Assembly: GCA_020543525.1 (NCBI GenBank)
Contig: JAHYIO010000033.1
Coordinates: 186,001 to 250,000 of the forward strand
From: Coriolopsis trogii
Taxonomy: Eukaryota; Basidiomycota; Agaricomycetes; Polyporales; Polyporaceae
Direction of reading: 5' to 3'
DNA: 64,000 bases
Part shown: positions 1 to 12,835 of the stretch, piece by piece
Position numbering within the stretch: the stretch's first letter is position 1
Layout: the number at the start of each line of letters is the position of its first letter
Notes under the pieces: model-generated
What the model saw: only the letters and a program-made list of their open reading frames with translations
The model's database searches: none
Told to the model about the DNA's origin: nothing
Made by a program: the position numbers and the translations under genes

Positions 1-1169
1 GACGACACAGAGAGAGTAGAGCAGAGTAGAGTGCGCGAGGCCGAGTGGGTGAGTGTGGACTCGGACTCTGGAGACAGCGAGGAGACAAGCTTGGACGAGG
101 GAATGGCAAGTGCGCGCTATGGCACATCTTATCTTATCAGATGCGCCTCCACCCGCCGACGCTACCCGATCCGGACCCCGCCTCTCGTCCTGCTCCATCC
201 TGATGCCGTCCGCGAGCTCAAGCCAGCACTGCACACACGACACGCGCATCCTCGCAGGCTGTTCTCGAGGCCTCTCTCCCTGTTCTCATCAGCTGCATTC
301 AGTCCACATGTCCATGGCCACCTGTCGTGACGTCGCCCCCCTCGAATTCCCAGTTCCGCCGACCGCCAAGTTCTGAGCCCCATCGGCCGACCGCTATGAC
401 CTCCACCGATGCCTAGCTTGCCCCGAGCGTTCAATATATCTTGTCTCGATTGACCCCTTACCTTGACGGCTGTGCTGCGTTGGTCATGGAGTGCAATCTC
501 GCGGCCTGTCGACATCGCGAACCCTTCCTCCTCGCCTTAACACCCCGAGCTCTATCCAAATGTATTTGCACGCTCAAATCGCACGTCTCAACAATTCGCA
601 CTTTTTTGTCTTCATGTGGACGGTCCTCGAGCTTGTCGACCGTGCCTAGTTGGTGTATGATGATTCTATGTTGGTAAGCATGGTGCCTCCTACTCATCTT
701 CAAGTCGTCACCTGGTGGCCGTCTATCGCTTGTGGCCAAATGGATGAGAGTCAGCACTCGATAGCTCCTCTCTATCGATGAGTCACACCTGCCCCTGTCA
801 AACTCTACCATATGAACTTCGATGCACGCATTGCTAGGCATCCATGTCATCATAGTCGTTCGCGACTCGGAGGACTCACTGAACAGAATGCGATGGCGCG
901 ACGGCTCCAAGGGCGGGTTGAGGATCCAAACATCGGATTCCGAGGGCGAGTGTGGGTTTCTGTTTTCTCATCCCATTCAATCTAATTTGACAAGAGCTTT
1001 CTAGTCCTATGATGTGCGGTCCGTCTATATTCGGGCGGCGTCTCGTTCACTCTTCGACTTCTCTGCACGCCCTTCGTCCACATTGACCCACCTCGCGGAG
1101 AAGGCGTGGATGTCGTCCGCACCTGCCCCCTGCGATATGCCGGCCAGTACAGCCTGAAGTACTACCACC
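1..1169. other. Upstream region of the first NACHT gene, no gene recognised
   Basis: I see no convincing exon here. Short open frames overlap on both strands and none carries a recognisable motif. The last part presumably holds the promoter and 5' UTR of the NACHT gene that starts at 1170. Confidence 0.4.
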
Positions 1170-4100
1170 ATGGCCACGACCTCGCTCGCCCTGCAGAGTC
1201 TCGATCTCGCCATGCCAGGCCATTCTTTGGATCTTCCACGACTCGGACGAGGTGACTCCGCGCGCGACAAGGCGAAGAAGCGACCCACTATCGATCTCTT
1301 GGATGCGGCCAAGAAGGCGGTGAAAGTGGGGAAGGTGGTGGCGAGTGCGACATCGGTACCCGGACTGCCGGTCGTCATGGACGTGTTGGAAGCCATTCTC
1401 GAGCAGGCCGAGGTGCGTCGTGTTCCATCATTGTCGTAGCATAGGCTGACCGTGAGTGCAGAACGTTCGGTCCAACAAGGAAGGCTTCAAGTCGCTTTGT
1501 GTGGAGATACAAGGAGTTTCGGAAGGCATAACAGCGATCATGGAAACCATCAATCCTAAGCTTGGAGCTTTTCCGGCGGATTCGTCTGTACGCGTCGCCT
1601 TCCAAGATCCGCAGCGCTCGGGCTCCCGAAAACTCATCGAGCGGGTCTCGGTCTTTGAGAGGTACGCCGATACCATGTCTCTGCATTCAGACGGCTGTAT
1701 ATGAGTCAGCAGAACATTACGTGACATCCTCGATGAGGCTAAGGATCTTGCTGATCGCCCTCGCTGGCGACGATGGCTCTTCGTCGACCAAGATACATCG
1801 ACTTTGGCTGGGTTTCAGGCGAGGATCGCTCAGGCGTATCGCACCTTCCAGGTATGCTGTGTCATGCATGACTGTTGACTCGCACACTGGAGGTCTCTGA
1901 TGAATTGTACAGCTCGAAGGTGCGATCAGTATGGAAAATATCCTAAACACAATTGTCGAAGAAATAATTGTGAGCTTTGCTCTTCTCTCGGGATATGGGA
2001 TAGAGCTGACCATGACTGGGATTACAGGAAACAGGTAACTGAACAATGATATCGAGCTATACCAGAGCTGGGCTGACAGTTGACCAGCACACGTACTGCA
2101 GGAAACAGGTAACTGAACAATGATATCGAGCGATAGCAGGGCTGAGCTCACAATCCGTCCCAGAAACAGACAAGGTTCTCGATAGTCTGTATACAGGCAC
2201 CAATCCGGGATTCCGTGCCGAGGGCAATCGTCGCAAGGGCCAGTTCCTTACAGGGACTCGCACGGGCCTCTTCAAGATGTTCGACGGCTGGGTCGCTGAT
2301 GCTCCAGGGAATCAGTATCAGGGGCGGCATGCTCTGATTCTCGAAGGTGGCGGAGGGACGGGCAAGTCGACGATTGCGAGCAAGTTCTGTCAGGAGCTCC
2401 AGGATCGCGGTCGCCTTGGCGCATCGTTCTTCTTCACTCGCGGCACGCCAGACTTGGAGTCTGCTGCCTCGGTTGTCCCCAGCGTGGCAGAACAGTTGGC
2501 TAGGGCGTCTCAAGTCCTCCGGCCTACGATCGCAGAAGCGGCGAAGAAGCACCTGAAGGACGGAGGACGCCAACAACGGGTTGAGTTCGCGGTTGCCAAT
2601 CTCTTGGAGCCGCTACGCAGTATCAAGCTCCCCGAAGTGCTCTATATCGTTGTCGATGCTCTTGACGAGTGTAAAGACGACGAGCAGGCTCCCCAACTCC
2701 CGGAAGTCTGTCGCTCTCTCCTCTCCTTTGTCCTGGAGTCGTCGTCGTTCCGTCTCTTTCTGACCACGCGGCCCATAGCCGATAGTCCCTTGCGCAAGGT
2801 GATCCGCAGCTTCTCGGACGACCTCTGTACCCTCTCCCTCCACGATCCTCTTGTCGCGGCTTCAATCAGCCAAGATATCGACATATTCATCCATGCTCAG
2901 CTTGAGACCAGTGCCGCAGCGCGAGTATGGTGCTCGAAGAATCCATCCGCGGTCACGAGTCTAGTGAATCGAGCCAACGGGCTCTTCATCTACGCACGGA
3001 TTGCAATGTCGTTTCTCATGGAGGATGACAACTTCGACGAACGTTTCAACCTACTGCTTCCTACCGGGAGTAATCCTGCGGTTGGGTTGTTCGACCTCAA
3101 CAACCTCTATCGCACCGTTCTACGCACGGCATTCCCCTTTAAGCAGCAGTTCCCGCCCAAAAGCCGGGTGTGTGCTATACTCGGGTGCCTCGTTGCTAGC
3201 TTGGGACCATTCGGAGCAATAACACCGTATCTCCTGGATAGGCTCATAGGCCTGTCGGTCAAGCAGTCTCTGCCGATCCTCGAGAAGCTGCAGGCGGTGC
3301 TGACCCGGCATCGTGGACGGCTGCCTGGGGATGAATTTTCACAATTCCTAATCATGCACCACACCTTCCGCGAATTTTTGACGTCAGACGCGGACCCGGT
3401 GGACTCTGACGCAAACGATTACCGTGTCTCCATTGCAGCGGCACATACCGTGCTTGCGATCGGATGCCTGAAGCTCTTGTTGAAGGCAGTCAAGACCTCG
3501 GACGCAGCGTGGCGCGTCGATGACTCGCTGATTTACGCGGTGGACCATTGGAGAGACCATGTTTCTCAAGCGCGCTCCTCGGCCGGACGAGCTTCATCTG
3601 AGAGATGGGACGACTTGGGTAGTGACTGCTCTGCCGCAATCATGGATGCACTTGTGCATGAGGTTGAAGGCGTAGTGAGTACATTGCGCCGGCATTCTCG
3701 GTTTGAGGCTGAATGTGTCATTGCAGGAAGCGGACATCAAGCTCCAGCAGATGGGTAAGCGGCGAAGAGCATACGTGTCATGGGAGGATTTGTTCTGATC
3801 ACCGTATCCAGAGTTGGAGAAGCTTCTCAAGAAGCTCAGTTGCGACATTGAACCGGACTTCCAGTCTACGTTGAACCACGCAAAGCCCCTATACTTGGAA
3901 GGAACGCGGTTCAGCACACTGGCGGAGCTTGACAACTGGGTTTCCGTAACCTCACGCGCAACGAAGGAGGATCGCGTATTCCTCCTTGAGGGAAAAGCGG
4001 GGATAGGAAAGTCTACAATTGCAAGCGAGTTTTGTCGTCGCCTACAGCAACACGACTCGGCTCATCTTGGAGCGTCATTCTTCTTCAGCCCTGGCATGCC

Positions 4101-5412
4101 AGATTGGAAGTCCACACTTGGCCATTTCGTCCCCAACGTGGTCGGACAGTTGGTACGCCACTGTCATCCCAGCGTCTTTCAACTCGTGAGGGATGCCGCC
4201 AGCAAACACCACATTGAACCAGGAGTTCAACGCCCCCCAGGCCAGCGACTCGAAGACATGGTCAACAGCTTGCTGGGCCCGCTACGTAGCTTTTCTTCGG
4301 ACATCCCTATCTATATCGTCATTGACGCCCTCGATGCTCTCGATGAGTGTTCGTCAGCTGCCGAGACGTTCGATGCGTCCGAGACGATTGCTACATGGCT
4401 CGAATCCCTCCTTTCCTTCATCTCTGACTCCTCCTCTTTCCGTGTGCTCATCACCACGCGCCCCATACACTCTCTACACCTCCCTCTTCGCGACACTCTC
4501 AAGAAGTTCTCTGGTCGTACTCATGCCGTCTCCCTTGATTACTCTCCGACCAACACTGCCAATGAGAAGATAGCGAGTATCTTTGCCAACAGGCTAGATG
4601 CTGCATCTCGAAGACCATGGCTAGTTGAGCTTTTGACAGAGCACGCCCATGGGCTTGTCGAGTATGCAGAGACGGCCACTCTGTTCCTCATGGCCGACAA
4701 CTTGAATTGGTCCTTTGACGCACGGCTCAAGTTGCTCATGCCAGAGCCCGCCAACTCCGTCGACTCCACGGCGGCCATTCCACTGAACAACCTCGACAAG
4801 CTCTACTCGACAGTTCTGACCACCGCGTTTCCGCCTGATCAGCAGCTGCCGCCCAAGGAGCGAGTGCGAAGCATGCTGGCATGGCTTATCGCACGTTCCG
4901 CATATGTTCCGAGCAGCGGGCTCCAGTACCTGTCTGGCATACCACCAGAGCAATCTGTGTCTATTCTAGAGAAGCTCCGGCCTGTCTTGACAGTCGACGA
5001 CGAAGACAAGCCTGTTGAGGACAGGGAGTTCATAATCATGCACGACACGTTCCGCGAGTTCGTCACGTCCGACGACAAGTCACGCGCCGGAATCAACTTC
5101 CACATCTCGATCGCGGAGGCACACACCGTCGTTGCGATAGGACTTGTGAAGCTCCTGTGCGTGGCTGTTGAACCCGAGGGCGAGGGCTGGGGCATGGATG
5201 GCTGGGATAGGGGCAGACTATGGGCAGCGGGTTACGCATATGGGAAATGGGAAGAGCATGTGTCTCGCTCTCAGGATGGAGGGGTTGTTTCTGAGGAAAG
5301 AGATGCTTTGGCGAAGAGGGTGGGCTCCTTCCTCGGAAAGAAGTCTCAATGTGATGCCTTTGAGGAACACTGGGAGAAGTGCTTGAATGCGCAAAGGACG
5401 AGATTTAGCTAG
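1170..5412 (+). CDS. Double-NACHT NLR-like protein
   Basis: Read exons: 1170-1412, 1462-1661, 1713-1851, 1913-1969, microexon 2028-2034 (or its copy 2102-2108), 2164-3674, 3727-3754 and 3812-5412, giving 1,261 aa in frame with GT-AG introns. Exons 1-4 encode a helical N-terminal domain of about 213 aa, which I infer to be HeLo/MLKL-like. NACHT 1 has a P-loop GGGGTGKST near residue 277 and a Walker B box IVVDALDE near 380. NACHT 2 has the P-loop GKAGIGKST near 789 and its own Walker B. Each is followed by the family's short helical tail with the motif IMHxTFREF. The second half has no ATG before its P-loop: its frame opens directly at an acceptor at 3811, which argues for one fused gene. STAND ATPases of this type act in fungal non-self recognition and cell death. 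No WD40, TPR or ankyrin repeats follow. Two separate genes remain possible. Confidence 0.75.
2026..2173 (+). repeat. 74-bp tandem duplication carrying the 7-nt microexon
   Basis: The stretch from the acceptor AG, through the microexon GAAACAG and its donor GTAACT, to about 30 bases beyond is repeated 74 bases downstream (copies start near 2026 and 2100). Both copies keep AG before and GT after the microexon. Using both would add 14 nt and shift the frame, so only one can be spliced in. Confidence 0.85.
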
Positions 5413-5848
5413 TAGCAGGATACCTTGTGACACCATAATGTAGTAGTCATTGTCTGTATGTCTTGTCCACATACGGCTCGGTGCATTGAATGACATGTTG
5501 ATACTCAACCTCAAGCGCCCCGTGAATCCGTGCATCACTGAAGCTCGATCAATGGAGATTGTCCAGTCGAGAAATGCTCGAGCAGCTTAAAAAATGTTTT
5601 ACACGCGTGTAATACTTCGTGACGTAGAGAAAAGGCCAAAGGTATTGCTTGGAGCCTGAGGCTGCCGAGGATAAGCTTATGGGTGGTATGTACAGGAGTA
5701 CATGGGGGACGTACTAAGGTACAGTGCGGTAGGACTACAGCTACAGTGGTGATACAGGATATATACAGCTTCGACAGCACATGAGTACAACGAGGATGAC
5801 CGGGAGGGATGATAACAAAGCAAGAGACGTCCTCTGCACGTACAATGC
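5413..5848. other. 3' flank of the double-NACHT gene
   Basis: No gene seen. The first 100 bases (TAGCAGGATACC near 5411-5425, then TGTAGTAGTCATTG) resemble the sequences just after the stop of two other NACHT copies, so this is probably a shared 3' UTR. Confidence 0.5.
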
Positions 5849-7718
5849 TCAGAGATCCTCATAATCGTCCCCGTCATCGTCATCATGGACGACAAACTTG
5901 AAGCGCTTTCCGCATCTCGAAGGCGGCCGAGCGATGGTGAATCGAACCACATCCTCGTCTCCCACCTCTCCGTCCTCCACCCCCATCCGAGCTCTCCGTT
6001 CGCGCCTGGTCAAGCTCGTGAGCAAGCGTCTTGGGCACGGACACGAGAGACCGCGACGGCAGTCTGACGACAGGCACCTCGTCTCGTTCGCCCGCCTCTC
6101 TTCCTTTTGCTGCATGCGGGCTGGGGATCATAGCGGCAAGATCGGCACTCGCCCAGGCACGCGCGAAAGGAGTCGGGGGACGCGGAGGAGCGGCTGCGTG
6201 TGCGCGAGCGAGAGGAGGTGGGCGCGCGACGGGTGCGGGCAGGTGCATGGCGACGGGTGCGGGCAGGTGCACGGCGACGGGGCCATGGGCAGACACAGGA
6301 GCCGCAACGTCAGACTGAACACAGGTAGACACCCGACTCGACTGGTCTGCGTCTGCGTCTCCGTCCGAGCCAGCGTCAGCATCGGGGTCGTGTATGCTAG
6401 TGTTGAAAGCCTCGGTAGGAGGTGGCGGGAGCGACGGCGGCTGGAACCAAGCCGGCACGAATTGAGGGAATCGGGGAGATGGCAGAGGGATGGCGGGGAA
6501 GAACTGGCTGATGGCCTCCCAGCGTGCCTTCCAGCCCGTCTCGAGAGCAGCAGTCGCGCACGAGCCCGCTTGCGCGAGATATGGTGACTGAGAGGCAGCG
6601 AAGGTGCCGTCCTGGCTGTAGACCGATGCAGATGACTCGGCATGACCGAACTCAGGAGTAGGCTCGGAAGGCGGATATGGGTAGCGCGAGGATGGTTGGG
6701 AGCCTGCGCTGACTCGCGCAAAGCGTGCATATCGTTGATTTAGATGAACCGTCTGAGGTTGTATGCTGGAATATCATGGAATGCGAGTCCCGGGCGCTGG
6801 CCAGCGGGTTCAGCCAGGTCGCCATGCACGGGTGAATTGGCCTAGCGTACAAGTCCGCGCTCTGACGTTGTGCAGTCAAATTTGGATGTTGGACTGTTGC
6901 TGGTAGAGTATATGCGCACGGGGTCTGTCGGAGGTAGGAACCGACCGTTCGCGCTGATCCATGGGAACGCGCGTGAGGGAGGCAGGGCGGGACGAGGAGG
7001 ATAGAAGATGGTGGTGTGGACGCCGTCGGGGCCCGCTTGGCCTTGGTATGTGTTTAGCTCGCAGCAACAGTCGTCGTATGTCAACCAAGCGAGCAGAAGG
7101 CGGTACCAAAGGGTAGCCTTGCGATCGAAGGGAGCATTGTGGGAGCGGCGGCTTGAGGAGAGATTGTGGGAATGCGGTGGTGAGCGAAATGGGCACAGGC
7201 AGTTTAGAGAAGGTGGGAGGCGAAAGGTACCGTGGTTATGCACCGGTCGTACTCCTCCGCCGGGGAGTGGAGAGGAGAGGAGGCGTTCACTGACCGGGAA
7301 TCAGGGCGAGGGCGGCGTGGAGTGGCGTGAGATTGCCCTGGAGTTGCCGCTGCAGAGCTTCTATCGCTGTCGCTGAGGGAGGGAGCCAAGACCGGACAGA
7401 TGGGAGGAAGGTGAGGGCATTCAAGGTCGCATTGCTGCGAGTCAGGCGAGGACGGCGAGGAGAGACACGAGCGCACACAGCAAGTTTTATCAGAGAGCGA
7501 TCAATGACGCACCCTCCCGTTCAGCAGCCTGACCTCGCACTCCCGATGTTCGTCCCACTGGCATCCATATGTGGCTCCCTCTGCACGCGACAACGACGGT
7601 ACAACGCACTACGTATCCACTCGTGAGCGCAGAGCGTGCCCTCGCCGTCTTCGTAAGAATGCTTCACAGTGAACCAATCGTGTCGTGTCCGCGGCTGCCC
7701 TCGCGGGCCCCTCTTCAC
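5849..7718 (-). CDS. Spliced gene of unknown function, 5' end unresolved
   Basis: Coding-like segments on the minus strand: 7434-7295 (140 nt, acceptor GCAG and donor GTCAGT, ending ALALIP), about 7190-6850 (contains LWYRLLLAWLTYDDCC) and a long last exon from about 6765 to a stop at 5883, rich in Pro, Ala, Ser and Gly with a repeat of HLPAPVA. An alternative frame ends at 5849 with an acidic tail DDDDGDDYEDL. I do not recognise the family. The frames of the last two exons could not be joined without ambiguity and the start is unknown. It may begin anywhere up to about 8,950, where other short minus-strand frames lie. A remnant of the same sequence lies after the second NACHT gene. Confidence 0.4.
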
Positions 7719-8963
7719 GATGTATGAACTCCCTACGCGCTAGACACACAAGATCTCCAGCACCTTCTCGTCTTCAGCTTGCATAGCTTCCTCACGCTCC
7801 TCACGCGCCCCATGACATGTTACACGTGCTTCGCAGTTATGCCCGGAAGCGAGTCCAGCAGCTCCTCAGCAGTTGCTTTCAACCCCGCACTTGCGTTCGG
7901 CTCCTGCTTTCGCTGGGTGAGTGCATTTTCAACGAGTTGAATATCTCAGTTGTTGCGGACAGAGAGGAGGACCAGATGATGCGGACGCGGGGGAAGGTGG
8001 AGGTGAGGAGGACCAACTTGAGTCGGATGGATTGCCATGCGGTCGTCGCTTTGTCCGCGCACGGATTCTGGCTACGTCGAGGGATACTGGTTGGCCTTCA
8101 CAAATACACGCACGTCCGCAACGGCCTAGGCCTGGTTCAGCGAGGGGAAAAGGCGATCCGACAGCTGTGAGCATACCTCGAGACGCAAGGACTCGTGTCC
8201 CTCCCACTCGATGAGCAACAGTAGTAGCGTGCGAACATGAGTTCGCACTGCGTGTGCCTGTACGAAAAAGTCAGCTATCGGTACATGCTCCAGCAGATAT
8301 GCACTGACAGTCGGCCGCTGTTGTTACTCGGGGTGAGATCAGGAATACTCTTGCGCTCGCTCATCCGGGCCAAAGTGTAGTCGCTGACTGTCAGTGTTGA
8401 GGCAACTGCCCAGATGCGTGCAGTTGGGAGGGAGGCGAAGAGCGGAATTCTCGCATATCGATACTGACTTGGAGGAAATGATCAGTCTCTCCAACTAGGT
8501 GCGTCCGTCACAAAAAATGATGCTCACTTCCTTTCTCCCGCCCACCATTCGCGTGCCGGTCATTCACCCATCCCAGTCGCATCGTCTTTGCGAACATATG
8601 AACATTGACTGCACTGCTTCGATGTTCTCCCATTCCTGGTCGTTTCTCAGGAGATTGATGATTTGGTGAGGTGGAGGCGCTTTCGGCGCGACTAGTTTGG
8701 CGTCGAGGGCATGACATAGAACCGACGCTTCGCGTACCAGAAGACGATGTTCGCAGTGTCGGTGAGCATCTGCGAGGTTTTCCGCGATGTTGACCGTGGC
8801 CGACTCGTTGACGGTCTTTGGGGAGAGGACCTGGCAGTGGAGAACAGAGGTGAGAGAGCGCCAGGAGACTCGAGAGCTCGCGTCCCACATGGGCGTGTAT
8901 TTACTATTCCCACGTCGCGCGCGAGTTTCTCCGCGCGAGTCATGGCCAGTGCCTCCCAACTTT
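7719..8963. other. Possible 5' part of the minus-strand unknown gene
   Basis: Minus-strand frames such as 8959-8564 could be exons but carry no motif I can name. The stretch near 8850-8950 resembles 13220-13300, so it belongs to a unit duplicated with the NACHT genes. Confidence 0.3.
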
Positions 8964-8965
8964 TA

Positions 8966-9359
8966 CAGCTGTTTGCAAAACGATAGACCGGCCCGGCTCG
9001 CGCGACAACGGCGTGTCTTGTTTGGCTGCCTACCCCAAAAGGCAGGTCCGGCTACACGACACAAAGCCCGATGCTTCGAGTCGGGTCGCGTTGAGGCTCC
9101 CACTTCCCTGGTGAACTGTACCAGGCCGCATATTCTAGCTGACAGGCGCAAACCCTGTGTTCTCTCCCTTGTGCGGACTCGGAGCGAGTCAAGACTTGAC
9201 GGGAAAAGGCGAGTTAGCTGCGAAACGCCCGAGGGCCCCAGCCACACGCGGCGGCTGGTGGCTTGCCTGTGACGTAGCCCTTCTGTTTAGGGTAGGTGAC
9301 CAAACAAGACACGCCCTTGTCGCGTGAGCCGGGCCGGTCTATCGTTTTGCAAACAGCTG
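8966..9359. mobile_element. 394-bp MITE-like element with TA target duplication
   Basis: The ends are inverted repeats. The left arm starts CAGCTGTTTGCAAAACGATA and matches the reverse complement of the right end for about 60 bases with two or three mismatches; weaker pairing continues to about 75. Both ends are flanked by TA (8964-8965 and 9360-9361), as expected for Tc1/mariner-type target duplication. There is no transposase frame inside, so it is non-autonomous. Confidence 0.85.
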
Positions 9360-9361
9360 TA

Positions 9362-9978
9362 AATCCAGCCTCAAGGCTCCTTCACGTTGGATATCTGGCA
9401 GCGCGTCCTGGGACTCATGAGCTTACGCCTGCGATACTCGCCTGAATTATATCCCCAGGCCTTTGAAGAGCGCATCAAGAGCATCCGTATCATGCACGCC
9501 CTCGCTCGTGCTCACGTTGGGAGGTGTGATGTTACCGAGGAGCCAAAATGGCGCATGGAGGTATAGGCAGCCAACTCTGTGGCACACGGCCTGAGGGAGG
9601 ATCGAGCATAGTGGACCTCAGATGCACTGTTGTCTGCTCATTCCCCACCCGACTGCGCGCGTAAGAGTCCATATTGGAATGCACACTCAATGGTGTCGTC
9701 TGGACGCACCCGCATGCGTGAGGACTACCTCCGTGCGCGCACTGTGACGGTCATCTACATGCGGGCGCGACTGACTCACGGTCGCCGGATTGGATGATAC
9801 CTGGGAAGCAGGGACGGTCTATATCCGCACCGCGTGTGGTGAGCCACACGCCGCCTTTGTCTTCCCCGCAAACTTTAGTTCAACGCGACAACAGCAGTAT
9901 ACATACGAGGTCGTCTACTTAATCTCGACCATCACCGTGTTCTCGTCCCGCTGCTCAGTGCGGACTCTGGACCTCACA
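9362..9978. other. Upstream region of the second NACHT gene
   Basis: No gene seen. It presumably holds promoter and 5' UTR. Parts near 9840-9975 resemble the sequence upstream of the NACHT pseudogene at 13450-13635. Confidence 0.4.
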
Positions 9979-12472
9979 ATGACTTCCTCGCGACCCCACG
10001 ACCCCCCCTCTGCCAAGTCCAAGTCAAATCGAGGCATCAGATTTGACGCTTTAGGGCCAGCCAAGATGGCCGTACAGGCAGGAAAGACAGTGGCTGAGGC
10101 CGTCGGAGTCCCAGGACTTCCGATCGCCCTTGATGTACTGAATTCAATCCTTGAGAAAGTTGAGGTGCGTGCACATTTCTCTTCTCGGCTCAGACCGCAG
10201 CACAACAACTGATGTGCTATCTATGGTCATTGTACACGCAGCAAGCTCGGTCCAACAAGGAGGGGATCCAGGCGCTGTGTACGGAGATCCGGGAGACTTC
10301 GGCACGCATCACAGATATCCTGAAGAATGTCGAGTCGACAGTCAAGCTCTATCCCGTAGGTACATCTGTGCGGGCAGCCTTGCGCGATCCAGAGCGTAAG
10401 GAGTACGCCGACCTCTCCAAGCGTATTGCGTCTTTCGAGAGGTACGTCGCCACCTCACTTCATATCGATAATCGAGCTCATCACTGGCTTGCAGTCGTCT
10501 CAGGGACGTCGACGAGGAGGCAGGCGCTCTAATTGGTCGTCCGTCCTGGCGACGCTTGTTCTCGGCTAGTGAAGATGCGGTCACCCTGGCGAACCTGCAG
10601 AGCAAGATCGCCCAGGCGTATCAGCAATTCCAGGTATGTTGCATTATTGGCAGGACATGACTCCTTGAAACTGTGCAAAGTATTGATGCTCGCTTGACTC
10701 CAGTTCGACGGCTCGATATACTTGGATCAGATGCTCACGAAAGTCGTCGATCAAATCATCGTGAGTTGTTCTGTCTAGACCTGATATCGAGCACAGACTG
10801 AGCGAGTGTATAGGAAGCAGGTTGGTGAACGAACGCCTTGAGCACGCTACACAGACAAACTGATGTCACTGTCCCAGAAACAAGCCAGGTCCTCAACACA
10901 CTGTCCCCTGACACCGTCAACCCCGGGTTTCGCGCTGCAATCAATAGCGGGAAAGCTCAGTTCCTTCCCGGGACCCGCAAGGAAATCTTCGCCCTGATCG
11001 ATGAGTGGGTCAATAACTCACCAGGCGAGCACCAGGACAAGCACACACTGATCCTAGAAGGCGGAGCGGGGATGGGCAAGTCCACGATCGCGAGCGAGTT
11101 CTGTAAACGGCTTCAAGAGCGTGGTCAGCTTGGGGCATCGTTTTTCTTCACGCGTGGCACGACGGACCTGGAGTCCGCTAGCGCAGTCATTCCGAGCGTG
11201 GTGAAGCAGTTGGCGCGGGCGTCCGAAACCTTTCGTCCCACTGTGACAGAACTGGCGGGGAAACACCTGAAGGATGGAGGACAACAGCAGCAGATCCAGT
11301 ACGCAATGGCGGAACTTTTGGAACCCCTGCGCAACATCGCGTCTCCCGAACCGGTTTATATTGTGATTGATGCTCTTGACGAATGTCGCCAGGACTCGCA
11401 GGCACGAGAACTGTCCGAATTGTGCCGTTCTCTCCTCTCATTCGTCACCGAGTCTACCTCGTTCCGCCTCTTTCTCACCACGCGGCCCATACCTGGCAGT
11501 CCCTTGCGAGACGCGATCCGGAGCTTCTCTGACGAGCTCTATACTATCTCCCTCTATGATGACTTCGCGAAGGCCTCCGTCGACAACGATATAGCCAAGC
11601 TCATCCGCTCCCTACTCGACAGCGACCCGGCCGCTGCAGCATGGCTTACTGAGAGACCGTCCGTTGTCGATGCCCTGACAGAACGAGCCAACGGGCTCTT
11701 CGTCTATGCCCGAACGGCCGCTGTGTTCCTCATGGAGAACAACTACGACTTCGACGCGGCGCTCCAGCTCCTCCTCCCAGCATCCACCTCCTCCGTCCGA
11801 GTCCAGTCCGCAGTGCCCATACAACTCGAGGATCTTGACGGACTCTACCGCACCGTCCTGAACACGGCCTTCCCTGCGCATCAGAAGCTCCCGACGAAGG
11901 ATCAGGTACGCATGGTCCTCGCAGGACTCCTCGTGATGTACAACCGCGAGCCGTGCTACTTCGACAACTTGTTCTTTGCTGGCCACCTGCCCGGCCCCGG
12001 CGGCGCACGGTCTGCGCCGATCTTGGAGAGGCTCCGGCCGGTCTTGACAGTCTCGGATGAACAGGACGTCCCTGGCCCGGAGTACAGGGTGTTCACAATC
12101 ATGCACGACACGTTCCGCGAGTTCGTGACGTCGGACGAGTCGCGCGCCGGAGACGACTTTCACGTCTCGATCGCGGAGGCACACACTCTCGTCGCGATAC
12201 GATGTATGCAGGTCCTCTGTGCGGCTTTGGAACCCGAGGGCGAGGGCTGGGCTATGGATGGATGGGATCGGGGAAGACTGTGGGCAGCGAAGTATGCATA
12301 TTGGAAATGGAGAGAGCATGCGTCTTGCTCTGCGGATGGACATGTTGTTTCTGTGGAAAGAGACGCTTTGGTAGAGAGGGTGGACTCCTTCCTCGGAACA
12401 GAGTCTCAATGCGATGTCTTCGAGGAACACTGGATTGAACGTTGGGAAACTACATTTGATAACTCGCCATAA
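9979..12472 (+). CDS. NACHT-domain NLR-like protein without C-terminal repeats
   Basis: Exons 9979-10164, 10242-10441, 10495-10633, 10704-10760, 10814-10820 (7 nt) and 10878-12472 give 727 aa. Exon lengths 200, 139, 57 and 7 are identical to those of the paralogs, which strongly supports the model. The N-terminal 195 residues are predicted helical (AVQAGKTVAEAVGVPGLP, then ARSNKEGI), inferred as a HeLo/MLKL-like signalling domain. The NACHT ATPase follows: P-loop GGAGMGKST near 258, Walker B YIVIDALDE, and a FLTTRP sensor-like motif. The tail has IMHDTFREFVTSDE and ends without repeats. The start ATG lies just before MTSSRPHD; no in-frame alternative upstream fits the paralogs. The gene looks intact and is probably a STAND protein of fungal heterokaryon or innate immunity. 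Confidence 0.85.
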
Positions 12473-12835
12473 GCAGAACGTATATTATGATATGGTTATT
12501 GGCTGTACGTCTTTGCCATGGCTTGTGGTATTTGACCCTATGTTGAGACTACATGTACAGACCAGGTGCAAATCAATCAAGACCAGCCAGCCCAGAGTAA
12601 CTGCCCACCAATGTATTATACTATACCACCTGCGATGGTCCGCGAATTGCGAGGTTACCGAGAGGTATCGCTCCGGGATAAGCGCAAATTTACGGCAGTA
12701 CGTACAGAACACAGCATACAAGGATATATACCTCTTGTGAGCGCAACAGAGAAGTGGGATAGCAATGACACTAATCGCACAAACGTCCTTCGTGCACACC
12801 ACATGGCTCAAAGACTCTCATCATCTTCATCATAA
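12473..12835. other. 3' flank of the second NACHT gene
   Basis: No gene seen. Short frames only. Confidence 0.4.

Noticed and set aside
3814..5412. The second NACHT frame as an independent gene
   Set aside because: It opens at TTG right after a splice acceptor; the first in-frame ATG lies beyond the P-loop, and it lacks the family's N-terminal exons.
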